Position numbers and translations under genes: made by a program. 64,000 nucleotides of DNA from Lumnitzera littorea (lineage: Eukaryota; Streptophyta; Magnoliopsida; Myrtales; Combretaceae): assembly GCA_024138015.1 (NCBI GenBank), contig JAMXBB010000011.1, positions 44,155,662-44,219,661 on the forward strand, read 5' to 3'. The notes below the pieces were generated by a model. The model made no database searches. It was not told where the DNA came from and was given only the letters and a program-made list of their open reading frames with translations. Position 1 is the first letter of the stretch; each line of letters starts with the position of its first letter. Positions 22,799 to 35,500 of the stretch are shown here, piece after piece.

Positions 22799-24228
22799 AA
22801 TAAAAATAAAGAATGAATAAGTACATAAATTGCAATAAAGAGGTTTTTAAAGTTTAATTTTAATTTTGGAACATCAAATGATTAACCCTCTTGACATTCC
22901 CATTGGAGTCACCAAGCTATCGAGCTTGGTTTTTCTCCTTCCCGGTTCTTTTTATAAAATAAGACTTCTTTAAACTGATCAATATTAAACCCTACTCGTT
23001 TAATGCAGATCCTCGACTAAGGTTTAAAGAAAATTATTCCTTTTTATTTTGAAAACAATTTTGGAGTCGCCACCTGACTGAAGTCGAGAAAGATAGTTAA
23101 GTTATAACCAATATAACCATTTGGGTGGATTGATTATAACTTAGTTACTAATCTAATGATTAAAACCAGTTTAACAAAATGGTTTTTTAAACCAGAGAAT
23201 TTAGATTCGGAGGTTAGGAATTTTAAACTTTTACGGGTACCATTGACTTTCCAAAATTAGAATTAAACTTAAATATCACTTTTTGAAAAAAAGTAGAATT
23301 TGGTTATTTGTTACTCTAATTGGATAAACAAAATAATCTAAACTTAAAAAAAGGGAAATTAGGTTTTCTTATTTTTATCGTCGCTTCATAGGTACCTACG
23401 TACCTGCTATTCGAGATCAGACGTATATAGTTCTTTTTTATGAAAACTTTAGTGCGTGAAGTCGATTTTAAGTTTTGAAAACAATTGGGTTTACGTTTTT
23501 AGTTTAATTGGGTTCATTAAAGAAAATTTCTAAGAATGTCACAAATTGGATTTTTTTTTTATTTTTGAAAAATTCTAGAATGCCTTAAATTGCAAAAGGT
23601 TTGTTTATTTTTATTATTTTTGAAGAACTTTGATTTTTATAAGTGCTAAAAGGAAAGGAAAAAAATTATTTATCTCCTTATTTACTTTCTTTTATTTTTA
23701 TATATTTTTATTTCTATCTATTTATTTATGTTTCATTTTTATTAAACTAAAAATAAATAACTAATTAAACTACCTTTCATTTCCTTTTTCTTTCTTTCTT
23801 TTTCTTTTTCTTTTCTTTCTTTTTTCCTTTTTCTTTTCTTCTTCTTTTTTATTTGATTACATTTATATGGATAAATAAATAAAACAAACAAACAAATAAA
23901 TAAATAAATAAAAAGGTTTAAATGCAGTTAGATGCACAAGTTGGACTTGGAGTAAGTTGTTCAGTTCAATTGGATCGAGTCAGGTTCTACTGTCTTCAAT
24001 AGTAGTAGTGGCTTGGGTTAATTTAGTACGAATTAGCTACTGAATTAAAGGGGAAAGAGTGGTTTTGTGGGTATTTTATTGGGGATTAGGGGGTTAGGAC
24101 CAACATCGAGGCTTGGGGTAGTAGTTCAATGGGTATTTGTAAGGGGTTGATGGCGACAATTGGCATGGTGGTTGCTGGATTCCAATCGGTGACTAGGTTA
24201 GGAGTTTTGGAGTGTGAGGAGTTTGATT
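22799..24228 (-). mobile_element. Element D: leader, PBS and 5' LTR fragment of another Tat-type element
   Basis: 22799-22896 is leader sequence like that of A and E. The PBS (minus TGGTGACTCCAATGGGAA) is 22914-22897. The LTR starts at 22918, where TATCGAGC stands for the TGTCGAGC seen in A (TG mutated to TA). LTR similarity to A and E, including the U5 motif 23378-23433, continues to about 24228 and then stops; the rest of the LTR is lost or replaced. Element C inserted into the D leader at 22798/22799. Confidence 0.78.
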
Positions 24229-25250
24229 ATGGGTTTAGTTTACGCTAAGTACTCCTCTCTTAGCATCCTTCTAACTCTCATGGCATCCTTCCTCGTCTCG
24301 GTCTCCTTATCACCACGACATCTTGATTCCTCTTGGCTATTGTGCTCCAAGCATCATAATATGGAGCTAATGTTGCACTGCCACCTATCCTTCTCATTTA
24401 ACATTGTATTACTTTTCCATTTTTATCTTTTGTCCTTTTTACCCTTTTTCATATGTCCTAAAAATCTCCCTTTTGTATATGCCTTTATGTAATTTATATA
24501 TTTATGGTGTTACCCTATGGACTTACTATAAATAATTCCTTCTCCTTATAGTTAGAATCATCTAACCATATATATATACATTGAATATACTGTTCTTATG
24601 AGACAACCCTTTTCAAGTCCACTTTCCATACACTCTTATCTAATCTTGCCGAGTAGCTTAGGATTAGTGGCGAGTTGACCTTAACATTAACTTATGCGTC
24701 ATATCAAGTGAAGTGTCAAGTCATATCATGTTCGTTGGTATGTCATATCCTCCGAGCAATTTCACATCAGTTACTTTAATCAATTCATAGACCTATTCAC
24801 TTTACTTTCATCGATTTTTGAAAGAACCCATTGTTTTAAATCTACTACGATAAGTCTTAGTGATAACTGAGCTCCTAGGCACATCATAATTGGGTCCTAA
24901 CGTGCATATATACTTCCCAACTTGGGCAATAGTGGGCATTCAAACCATGTTATATGCTTGTACATTGATTCATATGTTTAATAAATAACTTGCTTGTTAT
25001 TGTCTTATGGTAAGGTAAGAAGGTTACTCACTAAGCTGGATATAGCTTACCCTTCAATAGTTTCTTTTGTAGGATAGTTAAATTAAACTTTTAAAAGTTT
25101 CTAATAGCTTCATGATTGTCGGAATTTAGATACACTTTCTTATTGTTTTGTAGGAATTAGATACCCTTTCTTATTGTTTGGTAAGTGATTCCGATTCTCT
25201 ATAGTTCTAGTGATTGTAGATTATTGAATCACTTGTAAATATATATATAG
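24229..25250 (+). repeat. LTR-like sequence G, left piece, interrupted by element B
   Basis: Has LTR-like layout: TATA box TATAAATAA (24527-24535), then GTTACTCACTAAGCTGG..CTTACCC, a phrase like those of gypsy LTRs F1 and F3, then an AT-rich end. It breaks at the TATAG target copy before element B. The probable continuation is 43604-43763, ending GGGGGTGTTACA. The start is not clear, and open frame 24214-24492 crosses the boundary with D and is unsupported. Confidence 0.45.
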
Positions 25251-25653
25251 TGTAGACACCTCATTTTTGCCAATTTTTATTCTTTGTTAATTGAGCCAGG
25301 TTAATGAATAAAAATAAAAATGAAAAAATGAAAAATAAAAAAGTAAAAAATGAAAAATATAGAAAAAAGAAAATTAAGTTAGGCCATAGGAAGTTGAGTC
25401 AAAGAGTCAAGTTGTGTCGAGTTGGATTAAGTTGTTAAATCAGTTATTAAGATGGGTTTAGTCAATTAGTTTTAGGCTAGACCAATTTAAGGGATCAAAA
25501 TTAAGATTTATCAAATTAATTGAGCTAAATTAGATCGGGCCATGGCTTAAAAGAAAAGCCCGAACTAGTTAAGGTTTCTAGAAGTTAGGGTGAATTTAGG
25601 TTAAATCGCAAACAAATCTTTCGTATCTTTGATAGGAAAGATTCAATTTTGAG

Positions 25654-25663
25654 TTTATAAATA
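25654..25663 (+). promoter_or_regulatory. TATA box of element B 5' LTR
   Basis: GAGTTTATAAATATCATG, repeated at 41976-41985 in the 3' LTR, about 400 bp into the LTR. It is the likely Pol II promoter of element B. Confidence 0.6.
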
Positions 25664-25877
25664 TCATGTTGGTCGGTAATGGAAGGAGGCTTTTTTCTTC
25701 TAATCATACAAACTCAAAAACATACACACCTCGAACATTACACGCACCCCCACATCTCTTCACCTGCTACCTTTATGCGCTGCCGTTGCCCTCACGCACC
25801 ACCACACACCATTGCACAACACTACGTGCTACCTTAGCACCACCACCCTAATCTACAGCCGTTGTCACCCCTATCTC

Positions 25878-26245
25878 GCCCAACGTTGCCCTCGCTCTTG
25901 CCTATGTACGCCTATTGTCACCCAGTCTTGCTCAAGCATACACCTACATCACCCATACATGCCTACTGTCGCCTAGTCTTGCCCAAACGCACCTCCACAT
26001 CACCCGTACATGCCCACTATTGCCCAATCTTGCCTAGACGTATGCCTATGTCGCCCCTGATACGCCCACGTTGCCCCTCTCTCGCCTATTATATGCCTAC
26101 AGTCGCCCAGTCTCGCCCACATTGCCCTTCGCTCGCCTACTGTTTGCCCACTATTGCCCAGTCTCGCCCACGTCACCCTTTGCTTGCCTACACCACCCAA
26201 TCACTCGCTTATTGTTGCTCGTAGACACCCAACACCGCCCATCAT
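25878..26245 (+). repeat. GC-rich ~51-bp minisatellite in element B 5' LTR
   Basis: About 7 diverged units built around CGCCCAGTCTTGCCC, GCACGCCCAC and CATGCCTACTGT. Open frames appear on both strands (25862-26224, 26071-26268, 26000-26200) only because the repeat lacks stops; they are not genes. Confidence 0.8.
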
Positions 26246-27128
26246 TACCCAACATCAATACGACCTAACCTAGGTGAATTTTTAAAATTTTTTTATTAAT
26301 TAGTTATATATTTTTTATTATTATTATTTTTCCTTATTAATTTGTTTTTGTGTTAAAGTGTAGGGTTTATTTATTTATTTTATTTTTACTTTCTTACAAA
26401 ATTAAGGTTTTTCTTGAAAAATTGTTTTTAATAAAATATACATTTTGATACTTAGCATTTTTTTTTTTAGAAAAATAAAAAATCTAAAGTGAGTTAGTTA
26501 AGGTTTTTTTGTTTTATTTAGGAAAATTAGATTTTCTAGGATTTTTTTAAAATAATAAATTAACAAACGCAAACCTGACTCAGTTTTCAAAATAAAAATA
26601 ACTCACTCACTAAAAATTTCATAAGAAAAAAAACTACAACAGGTTTGATCCCGATTAGTAGATATATAAGTACCTTCGAGGCAACCGTTAAAAAATAAAA
26701 TAAAATAACTTTTTTTCCTATTTTTTATAAATTTGTAATAAAAAATCATTTTTAGTAATTTTAGATCTATTTTTAGTATTTTTAGAAAATATTGTAAAAA
26801 AAATCCCATCAATTTCTTTTAATTTTTACATGGTCACTTAGCCTTAATAGGTTAGCTTCCGAACTTTTTTTTTTTTTTTTATTTCTTGGTTCAATTTTTC
26901 TAAAAATCAATTTTTTTACAATATTCGCAAATTAGTAGCCAAATTAGGGTTTTTCTACTCGAAAACTCTAATTCCTTTTTTTTTTTACTGATTGAACCAA
27001 TTGGTGACTCCAATTTTTTTTTTTTCCAAAAAAGTATTTCCTTAAGTTTAATGTCGAGTAATTTATATTAAATAAGCTGGGCTTAATATAAGTTAAATTA
27101 AGGAAATCAAAATAGGGTTCTATAGAAT

Positions 27129-27146
27129 TGGTGACTCTATTGAGGA
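27129..27146 (+). other. Primer-binding site of element B
   Basis: TGGTGACTCTATTGAGGA begins four bases after the 5' LTR end, at the place and with the sequence pattern of the PBS of A. Confidence 0.75.
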
Positions 27147-28040
27147 TTATTGGTGGGTTAGCTATGTAAAAATTAAAAACTTAATTGATAGGCTTTTTTA
27201 TTATTTTTTTTTATTTTTGTATTATAGTAGTACTAATTATTTTTTTAGTGATGCAGGCTTAAGAACAAAGCTTGGCCTAATGGGCCTTCTAGGGGGATTA
27301 AGAGGATTTTTTTTTTTTCAATCATTCATGTGTTTAGATGTGGTTGGACCTAGTCTACCTTAGGAACCTAAGATGGGCTGCCATTGTGTAACCCTCAAGT
27401 CATTGGGGTCATTACTCCTACTTAGTAGTGATAGGTGTGCCCACTTAGGCTTCGATGTAGCCAACTAGGCTTTTTTTCAAAAAGCCTTGAAGTTGTAGAG
27501 CCTGGGACTCGTCCTTGCATCATTTTCTTGAAATAAGGCTAGTTTTTTTAAATTATAGGAAAAGTTTGATTTAATCTACAGCTTATTCATTGTCCATTTT
27601 CAATTAAAAAAATATTAACCCTTATATATAAGTATACATGAGCTTCGTTTTTATTAAATTATATTTTGAATATACTTACATATAGGGGTGCCTTTTGACC
27701 GTAGATTTATCACAATTCCTATAATTTATTAAATTACTGACTCTTATTGCAATGCATGCATATGCAAAATATTGCATTTGTATATATTTGATTACGTTCG
27801 TTTTTCTTCAAATATTTTATTTCTAGTGTTATATGTGTCTCATTTTTTTTATTGCCTCTTAGTCAATGAAAGGCTACACAATTTCTATGGAAATCTTTGA
27901 AAAAAAGCTATGAAATTATTAACATCGGATCCAACTTTATTCTGAATTTAGTGTCCTCATTGTAAATAGTCGTCACATTTATATTTCATTTATATCTTTT
28001 TGTAATATATATATATATATAGAATCAGGGTAGTATCAGT
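27147..28040 (+). other. Untranslated leader of element B
   Basis: Noncoding. 27240-27530 (GATGCAGGCTTAAG, CACTTAGGCTTCGATGTAGC) is similar to 45920-46210. It contains an (AT)n run at about 27998-28021. No ORF is supported. Confidence 0.65.
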
Positions 28041-29515
28041 TTGAAGCTCGTTAGCCCAAAGCATGTCTATGAAGTCCAGTTGGATAAGTACTCCTTCCCC
28101 GAAGCCACCCTAAAAAATTGGTTGAACCAGCTTCCGTCGGTTAAGCAAAATCATGTTTGTAAGAAGATTGGACTGGTCATATCCCTCATACGGGTCTAAT
28201 TCCATTGGCCTCTAATCCAAGCCCTTATCCATTATTGGGATCTAGAATCTGTTGCTTTCAACTTCGGCCCATATGTATTGACAACCACCATAGAAGAATA
28301 CCTGTAGCTACTTAGTGCCCTACCCCTTAAAGTAGGCATAACTATCCCTAATCTTAGAGTCCAACTTGAGAAAATCTTCATGACACTGTTAGGGGTTAAG
28401 AATTCAACCTTGGCTCCATTCTTATCTTCGGAAGGCTAAAAATGTCTTAGTTTCCTAAGATTGGTGGAGTGGTTTTCAAGCCTAAATGCATACCAGAAAT
28501 ATCGCCAAATGTTCTGCGGAGGATATGAATCATAGGCCAAAAAGTCAATGCCTATATTGTAGCAGTGTTTAGAACAATGATGTTTCCCTTCAGATATGGT
28601 CAGGTCCACTATAGGGTTACTAAGCTAGCGACTCAATTCCTAGCTGGTAAATCTTATATACCGGCGCTATTGGCAGAACAGTTTAGGACGCTTACCTACA
28701 TGAAGAAGCGGAGGTATGGTTATTTCATGGCTAACCTTACAATCCTTGCTGTATGGTTTCTTTGTCACATATAAAGGTATGGAGGGAATCTTCTTAGAGA
28801 GTCCTTGACAAAGAATATGGACCTGATTGATGAATTTGCCCACCACCTCAAGGTACCGGATGAAGCTCAGTTTAAGGGATAGGTATCAGTTATCAGCAAA
28901 ATGTAGCCAGCAAACTTTATGTGGATAGCTAGATGGAGCCATTTCACTCAAGCCATCTTAGGGAGCATCGATTATGTAGGAGTTCCCCTTATCAGTATTA
29001 CGGGCTATACTAAATATTTCCTAGCTTGTGTCACCAAACAGTAGGGCCTACTACAAGAGATAGCTTACAAAGACTCCTTGGATGTCATTACAATGAATTA
29101 TCAAGATTCTTGTCTATCTATGGCTACTCTAATCCAATGATAAGCAAAACTCGTGAAGTTGTAGGAACGAAGAGAAGTTAAGAAGATAATTAATGTGGGA
29201 ACTTTGAGGGGCAAAGTCAGTGAATATTGAGCCACCAGGCAATTCATTTATGATTAGTTGGAGAAAACTAAAAAGATACAATATGAAGCTCCAAATGTAT
29301 TTAGACATGAGTCGGATCCAGCACGTCTTTCACTCGCTAAGTGGGCTTACCGAGACACCATACGAGCCAGAGTTAAAGCCTAGTTCCAGGAAAGTAAGAG
29401 GATCATTGAAGGGTTAAGGTCAGAAAATGAGAGACTACTAGAGGAAAATCAATTCTTGAGGAACTTATGAGGGAAGTTGATGAAGCTCATCCCAGCCAGA
29501 TCCGTCAGCTCTTGT
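28041..29515 (+). pseudogene. Element B ORF1 (plant-mobile-domain-like, coiled-coil tail)
   Basis: Homologous to the ORF1 of A: ATLKNWLNQLPSVKQNH, ALIHYWDLES, TIEEYL and LEKIFMTLLGVK align with the A protein. A tail near 29330-29470 (KWAYRDTIRARVKA, IIEGLRSENERLLEENQF) is a likely coiled coil. Stops occur within the first 150 codons (a TAA after LIRV, a TAG after EEYL, a TAA after SSEG), and at least one frameshift puts 28565-28774 in a different frame. Its function in Tat elements is unknown. Confidence 0.72.
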
Positions 29516-29879
29516 AGATATAAGATTTAAGGTTTTTTTGAAGATTAGTTAAGAGTTTTTCTCTTCCTTTCACTTAGCCCATCGTATAAGTTGGATCTTA
29601 TGATTAATAAATTTGTAGCTTTAGTAAATAAAATTTTCATTAATTACACAGTCTCTTGCTTATTATTATTTATTTGTTTGTTTATTTGAATTTTTAGAAA
29701 AGAAAAAAAAACACAAAAAGAAGCAAACAACAAAACAACAAAAGTCACAAAAAAAAAACAAAAAAATCTTTAATCCACTAAAAAGTCTAAAACTTGGGTT
29801 TTCGCGTAAGATTTCAAAGGTAGCGTCTAAGTGAGCAGACTTAACTAAAAGCCCGATATTCACTCTTTCTAAGGCAAGG
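29516..29879 (+). other. Spacer between ORF1 and gag in element B
   Basis: Noncoding AT-rich spacer, including an A-rich run at about 29695-29765. I see no motif of note. Confidence 0.5.
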
Positions 29880-31120
29880 ATGTCGACTCAGGGTACCCAA
29901 GAGTAGTGACTTTGGAAGAAAACATGAACAAGATGGCCGATCAGATTCAGGCTCTCACTCAAGCTATTGGGATCCTTAACAATTGACAAGGATCTTAAGC
30001 TAACTCGAGCCAGAATATAGAAATGACTCCTCCCCTTGAACTAGAAGATGAAGAATCAGCCCCTAATGCTGAGGTATGGAGGAAAGAGATCGAAGAGAAA
30101 CACCATGAAATGGAAAGAAGGTCATGTAGAAGTTAACCGAGAAGATGAAACCCCTAGAAATGGTGAATGGGTTTAAGCAAATGGAAATGATCAGTTTACC
30201 GACCTATGAAGACAATGACTTCCTGGAAAGATTTAAAGAGTTGGAATATGATAAATACGATGGGATTGGCTACTCAAAACTCCACACTAGGTTATATATT
30301 AGGAAAATAGGGAAATACATGAAGTATGATAAGGTGATGGTCCAAACTTTTCAAGACAACTTAATAAGGCCCACTTTAACCTAGTTCACCCAGTTGGACC
30401 TGAATGAAATTGATACTTAGGATAAGTTAGCACAAGCTTTCTACAACCAGTATAAATCCAACATTGAAGTGGCCTTGTCCATGTGGGATTTGAACAATCT
30501 ATGAAAGAAGACCAATGAGAATTTTAAAGAATATGCCCAAAGATGGAGGGGCATGGCAGCTAAGGTGACTCTACCTTTAACTTAAAAGGATTTGACCTTT
30601 GCTTTCATTAATACTCTTGGAAGCCTATATTATCAACACTTGGTTGGACATCCTGCCTCTAATTTTGTAGAAATTGTAGCCTTAACAAGCCGAATTGAGG
30701 AAGCCATTGCTACTAAGAGGCTCCTTAATCCTGAAACAGCTAAAAAGAAGATACCTCCCTTAAGATTTTCTAACAAAGCTAAGGAAACAACTATCAGCAT
30801 TGTCGATACCAGTAACCTTGTCAAATCCACATCCCCAGTAACTATGACTGGTGGATCTAATCCCCCGCCAAGTCCAAATCAGAACAATCGCCCATAGAGA
30901 AGACAGTTTACACATATTCCCATTCCTCTAAGTCAGGTTCTCACACAATTGAGGAAGGAGAATCTCTTAACATTTGAAATACCAAGAGAAGGGCAAAGAT
31001 CGAAGGATTATAACCCGGAACTTCGATGTGATTATCATTTGGGGCAAGTAAGGCATTCTATAGGCTAATGTTGGAGACTCAGACATAAAATCCGAGATTT
31101 TATTGATGCCAAATTGGTTC
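29880..31120 (+). pseudogene. Element B gag
   Basis: The likely start is the ATG at 29880 (MSTQGTQE), followed by stops and a shift into the frame that continues MNKMADQIQALTQAIGIL. The capsid core GYSKLHTRLYIRKIGKYMKY, WTQ-type motif region, KLAQAFYNQYKSNIEVAL, FKEYAQRWRGMAAKV and the modified zinc knuckle CDYHLGQVRHSIG.CWRL (about 31026-31070, with a stop) match the gag of A. It would have formed particles; at least eight stops or shifts make it non-functional. Confidence 0.83.
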
Positions 31121-32537
31121 AATTACATTTTACCTAGACTCCCACTCTCAACGTGGCTAACAACTCACTATCAAATCATGGACATTTGATCAATATGATT
31201 GTTGCTGAAGCTTCTGAACTAGAAATCGACCTAGATAGTCTCCCCATTACTATTAAGAAGATAACGTGGAATGTAAGGAAAGCTGGGTACTTACAGGATA
31301 TGGATCTCCGAGATAAGACTTAAACCAAATCGACGATATATCAACTACTTAAGGAAGGAAAGATAATGAAAGTCAATATCATGGCTATGACAATTCCAAA
31401 ATCGCAAAAGAGAAGTACGTAGAGGGAGCTTAAGAAGAGATATGAAGCTGGAGATCTAATGGTTGACACCTTAGGAGAACTAACAGGGAAGTTTGAGTAT
31501 TTGGTAGACTACACCGATTCACCCACCATATATACAAACGTCCTACCCACTGGATGGGGTCCAGAATTGGAGGAAGAGGACAGGCTCATTGCAGAAGCCA
31601 AGAAGGCAGTTAGGATGTTTGGAATGATTGGAGACGTGCCAAAGCCATTGATTTTTTAATATGATGGAAAGACTAAGAAAGTTAAGGAATTGAGAAAGCC
31701 TAAGAAGATCACTTTTAATGTCCCGATAGCCGTAGAGAATTATAAAGCAGCACCTTTAGATTACCAGACAGTGAATCAAATGACTAAGGCCTCATTACCC
31801 ATTGTCGGTGGGCTTACCTACTTAGGATGAGTTTATGATCAACATAAGGAAGCCAAGAGGAAATCCACTGTAGAAGAGGCTTCTCGAAAAATCTTTGAAG
31901 ATATAGAAGATAAAGATCGAAATGTTGCTAAGAAGATAGTGAAGGCCAATGAATACAAGATAATGGACCAGTTAGCCAAAATACTAACTTAAATCTTCTT
32001 AATGGGCTTGCTGTTGTCATCAAATACTCATCGAGAGGCACTCATTAAAATTTTGAAGGAGGTCAAGGTACCTAAAGGGATTTCTATGGAAAAACTGGGG
32101 TTAGTGGTAAACTCAATATTTGTAGTGGATCAGATCTCATTTTCGTTAGATGAGCTAGGTAAAGAAGGAGACCAACACACAATGCCCCTCTTCATAGTGG
32201 TTAAGTGTGCAGGGAAAGTAGTTACTTGCGTTCTGATAAATAATGGGTCATCATTGAACGTGTGTCCATTGACGATGCTAAATCTACTTGATGTGGAGGC
32301 AACTAAAATAAAGCCCAACTTGATTTCAGTAAAGGCTTTTGATGGATCAAAACGGGAGATAATTGGAGAAATTAGGTTGTAGGTCAAAATCGGTCTATAG
32401 GTGTTTACTATCCCTTTCCAAGTTCTTGACATCCTGCAAACTTTCAATCTTCTGCTAAGAAGACCATGGATTCATTCAATAGGGGCAATTCCATCTAGCC
32501 TACATTAGAAATTGAAGTTCATAGCCGATGGATAGTT
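31121..32537 (+). pseudogene. Element B gag-pro linker and protease, 5' piece (cut by solo LTR F1)
   Basis: Matches the protease region of A: MGLLLSSNTHREALIKIL, GLVVNSIFVVDQISFSLDE, VKAFDGSKREIIGEI, LLLRRPWIHSIGAIPSS. The catalytic Asp of the D-N-G-S-S motif is Asn here (codon AAT, 32239-32241), a typical G-to-A inactivation; A keeps Asp. Stops are present. The reading continues at 36316 after the inserted LTR. Confidence 0.85.
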
Positions 32538-35500
32538 TGTAAACCCTACTTTTAGTAGGCCTAAGGCTTGATTAGGAGTACCTCCCGAACGTTCCTAAAG
32601 ATCAACTAAACCAAAAACTTAAGTTTATGTTTAGGAACGAATTAAATTTTTACAATTCAAAAGCCAATTGTCGATAAAACCCGAGCTTGAAAAACCGCGA
32701 GCTCTAAAGCTACTTAAAACCCTAAACCTTAAGACCATTAAGGAATTTTAACCCTAAATAATTAATCGATAATTTAATTTGAATAATTTCATTCAACTTT
32801 AGAAAATTTCACAATTCTATAAAAATCAAATCATAAATCACAAAACAATGTAAGATGAAAATCCTAAAACAATTTTCTATAAGGCTATGCCCTTATCTTC
32901 ATGCATAAGCCTTACCCCATAAATAAGTAGACCAACCAATCACCTTAGATAACTTATCAATTGAGAGTTGGAATCATTTATCAATTGATAACTTATCAAA
33001 ATCTAGTGATAAGACAATTTCCTTATCACCTCTTCACTTATACTACATATGGATAAATTTTCACAAGAAATCATGAGCTTAACTTTAATAAAGGTGACAA
33101 GACCACTCCATGCCATTAAAAGACTTCCCATGGCAGATCTAAAAAGGGGAGAAAGGGGGGCCATGCATTTGTCATTCACCCATCAATCACTTCCTCTTAC
33201 AAATCACTATTCACCCCTTAATGCTTACATCATCAAGAGTTGCAATTGTTGACTTTTTGTAAGCTTTAAGACAATACTTTCAAGGCATTTAAACACTCCT
33301 TCTCTCTTCATTCCAACCGGCTGCACTCCTCCCCATTTCTCTCACTTTCAAATTCATTTTCACTTCATCTTTCTCTCTTTAGAAACAAACATAAAAAGGG
33401 GAAACAACTTTACCCCACAAAATCCATTTTCTTCCATTTTGAAAGCTTCAACTCACAGCATTTTTTTCTTTGTTCATGTGCCATTTTCTTTCATCATTTA
33501 AGATCATCTAAGACCATTAGAATCTTCCATAAACCCCTTTCCAAAAGACCAAAGGATTCGGGTTTCAAAAGGTAAGCAAAAAGGAGGAAGCAAAGTTAAA
33601 GGCTTAAGAGGAACCTTAGTGCACAACCACCAAACTTTGCGTTAAGGACGAGTAAATGTTTCTTGTGATGTGTGGATTAATATTTATGTTAGAAGACTTG
33701 GATTTCTTGAAGATATGAGTAAGGTTTGAGTTGTTATAGCACAAAAATTCGTTTTAAGAAACAAACCCTAAAACCATTACATGAAGTTGAAATATGAGCA
33801 TGTAAAGTTGGTGTTTTGTATGGACATTTGTTTAATGCTTTGAATGGAAGATTTTAAGCTAAGGAAATCTTGAAATGAGAACTTTGATGAACGGTAAGCA
33901 TGCTGGACGTGAAGGTTCCATGATCATTTGAATGTTGATTTTGTTTCCATTTAGTTAAACATGCTCAAAACTAGACTTAAGTTAAGGAAAAATCTATCAC
34001 ATGAAGTTTTATGAAGAAATCAACTTTATATGACATGAGCTATGATATGGAGGTTTTATGAAGTATAAGATCTTTTATTTCTTTATGTGGAGCATGAGTT
34101 AAAGGATCATTTGATGGAAGGAAACTTAAGTTAAGACTTATACACAAGTAGTTAAGTGCATAATCTATCACCTACACTTAAGGAAATGATGAAACAAGTT
34201 GAAAAACCAAGTAAGGACCCCTTAGGAACAACATGAACAGATCTGGAACATGGGTAAATGAGGCCTAAAAATATGATAAAAGTGAAAGAACAAAGTAAAA
34301 AGATTAACCAAAGCAAGTATGATTAGCATACAAAGCCTAAAACTCAAAACCGGGCCTAAAACTCTCAAAACAAGCTTAGAATATTAAGATGGGCCTTCAA
34401 CAAAAATCTGACCAGCAACTTAAAGAACCAAGAGAAGTTTTTTTGAAGCCCATAAGAAATCCACCTAAGGCCCCATAAGCCCACCAAAGTCATTAACTTT
34501 AGTTTGAACCAAAAACAAGCCCATTTGACAACTTAAGCCCACTAAAAGGCCCAAGAAGTGGTTGTTAGCCTTAGGAATATAAATCAAAATTGTAAATCTG
34601 ATCTTAAGGAGTATTTTAAGCTTAGGATAAAATCTAAAGACCAAGCCCAAAGAATTCCTCAAGTTCTCAAAAAGCCCATTTACCAAACAAGGCCCAAAAA
34701 CACTCCAACACATGAGGAACGCTACTGTTCTGACCCATGGACAGAATTGTATACCTCATTTCGAAAATATAACCTGACCACATTAAAGTACGCTTGAAAA
34801 CGATGAAGATTGACTATAAGATCATAAAAATCGGATTTAAAACGAAAAAGTTATACGCGATTGAACTTTAGGTAAAAACCAGGAAAAATTTCAAAAACTA
34901 GTCAAGAGTATAACTTAAAGAAAACTTACATAGTTTCTTAAGTTTGTTTCAATTCCTTATAAAAATTATTTCAATGATCAGGGGACACTGTTTACGGAGA
35001 GGACTTGCCTCCGGATTATTTTGACTGACCCACATGGCAGAGTGAGTAAATTCCCGATGACTCTTTACTTGATTGTGCTTATAGAAATAGATGCACCTAA
35101 ACTTATATATATGAATTTGGATGCTTGTGGGATATGGGAGATGCATGTGTATGAATTTGTGGATGAATGTGATGACTTGTTAATTATATATAATAATGGG
35201 AATTGTTTGTATGAATATCTACATGTGAATTGTATGGAATGAAACTGGTTGATCACCCTAAAAATCAAGTTAATTGCTTATATGATTAAGAACTCAAAAT
35301 GAATCATGCATTCCCCATATTGCATACGGATAACACCGACTGCCGCTTCACGCAGAAGATGGGAAGGGACTCACAGGAATACGAGTTTCCTGCAGGATTG
35401 GGCACTAGCTACGCCAGCATATATATTGAGTCTCTATCTTAAGCTGATGGGCTTACTAGGCGCTAGGAGACGCCAACCGTCAGCGAGGGGCCGAGTCTTG

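Larger units (their letters stand above)
25251..27124 (+). repeat. Element B 5' LTR (1,874 bp)
   Basis: Starts TGTAGACACCTCATTTTTG and ends AGGGTTCTATA, where the 3' copy has AGGGCTCGACA; the terminal CA has become TA. TATA box TTTATAAATA is at 25654-25663, and the U5 motif at 26633-26689. It contains a GC-rich ~51-bp minisatellite (25878-26245). Confidence 0.93.

Noticed and set aside
24214..24492. 92-codon open frame with hydrophobic stretches (possible small membrane protein)
   Set aside because: It spans the boundary between LTR D and sequence G, has no start context or conservation I can support, and overlaps LTR-like sequence.
25862..26268. Several overlapping open frames on both strands, with counterparts at 42271-42749
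   Set aside because: They are produced by a GC-rich stop-free minisatellite in the LTRs of element B; three frames are open at once, which argues against coding.
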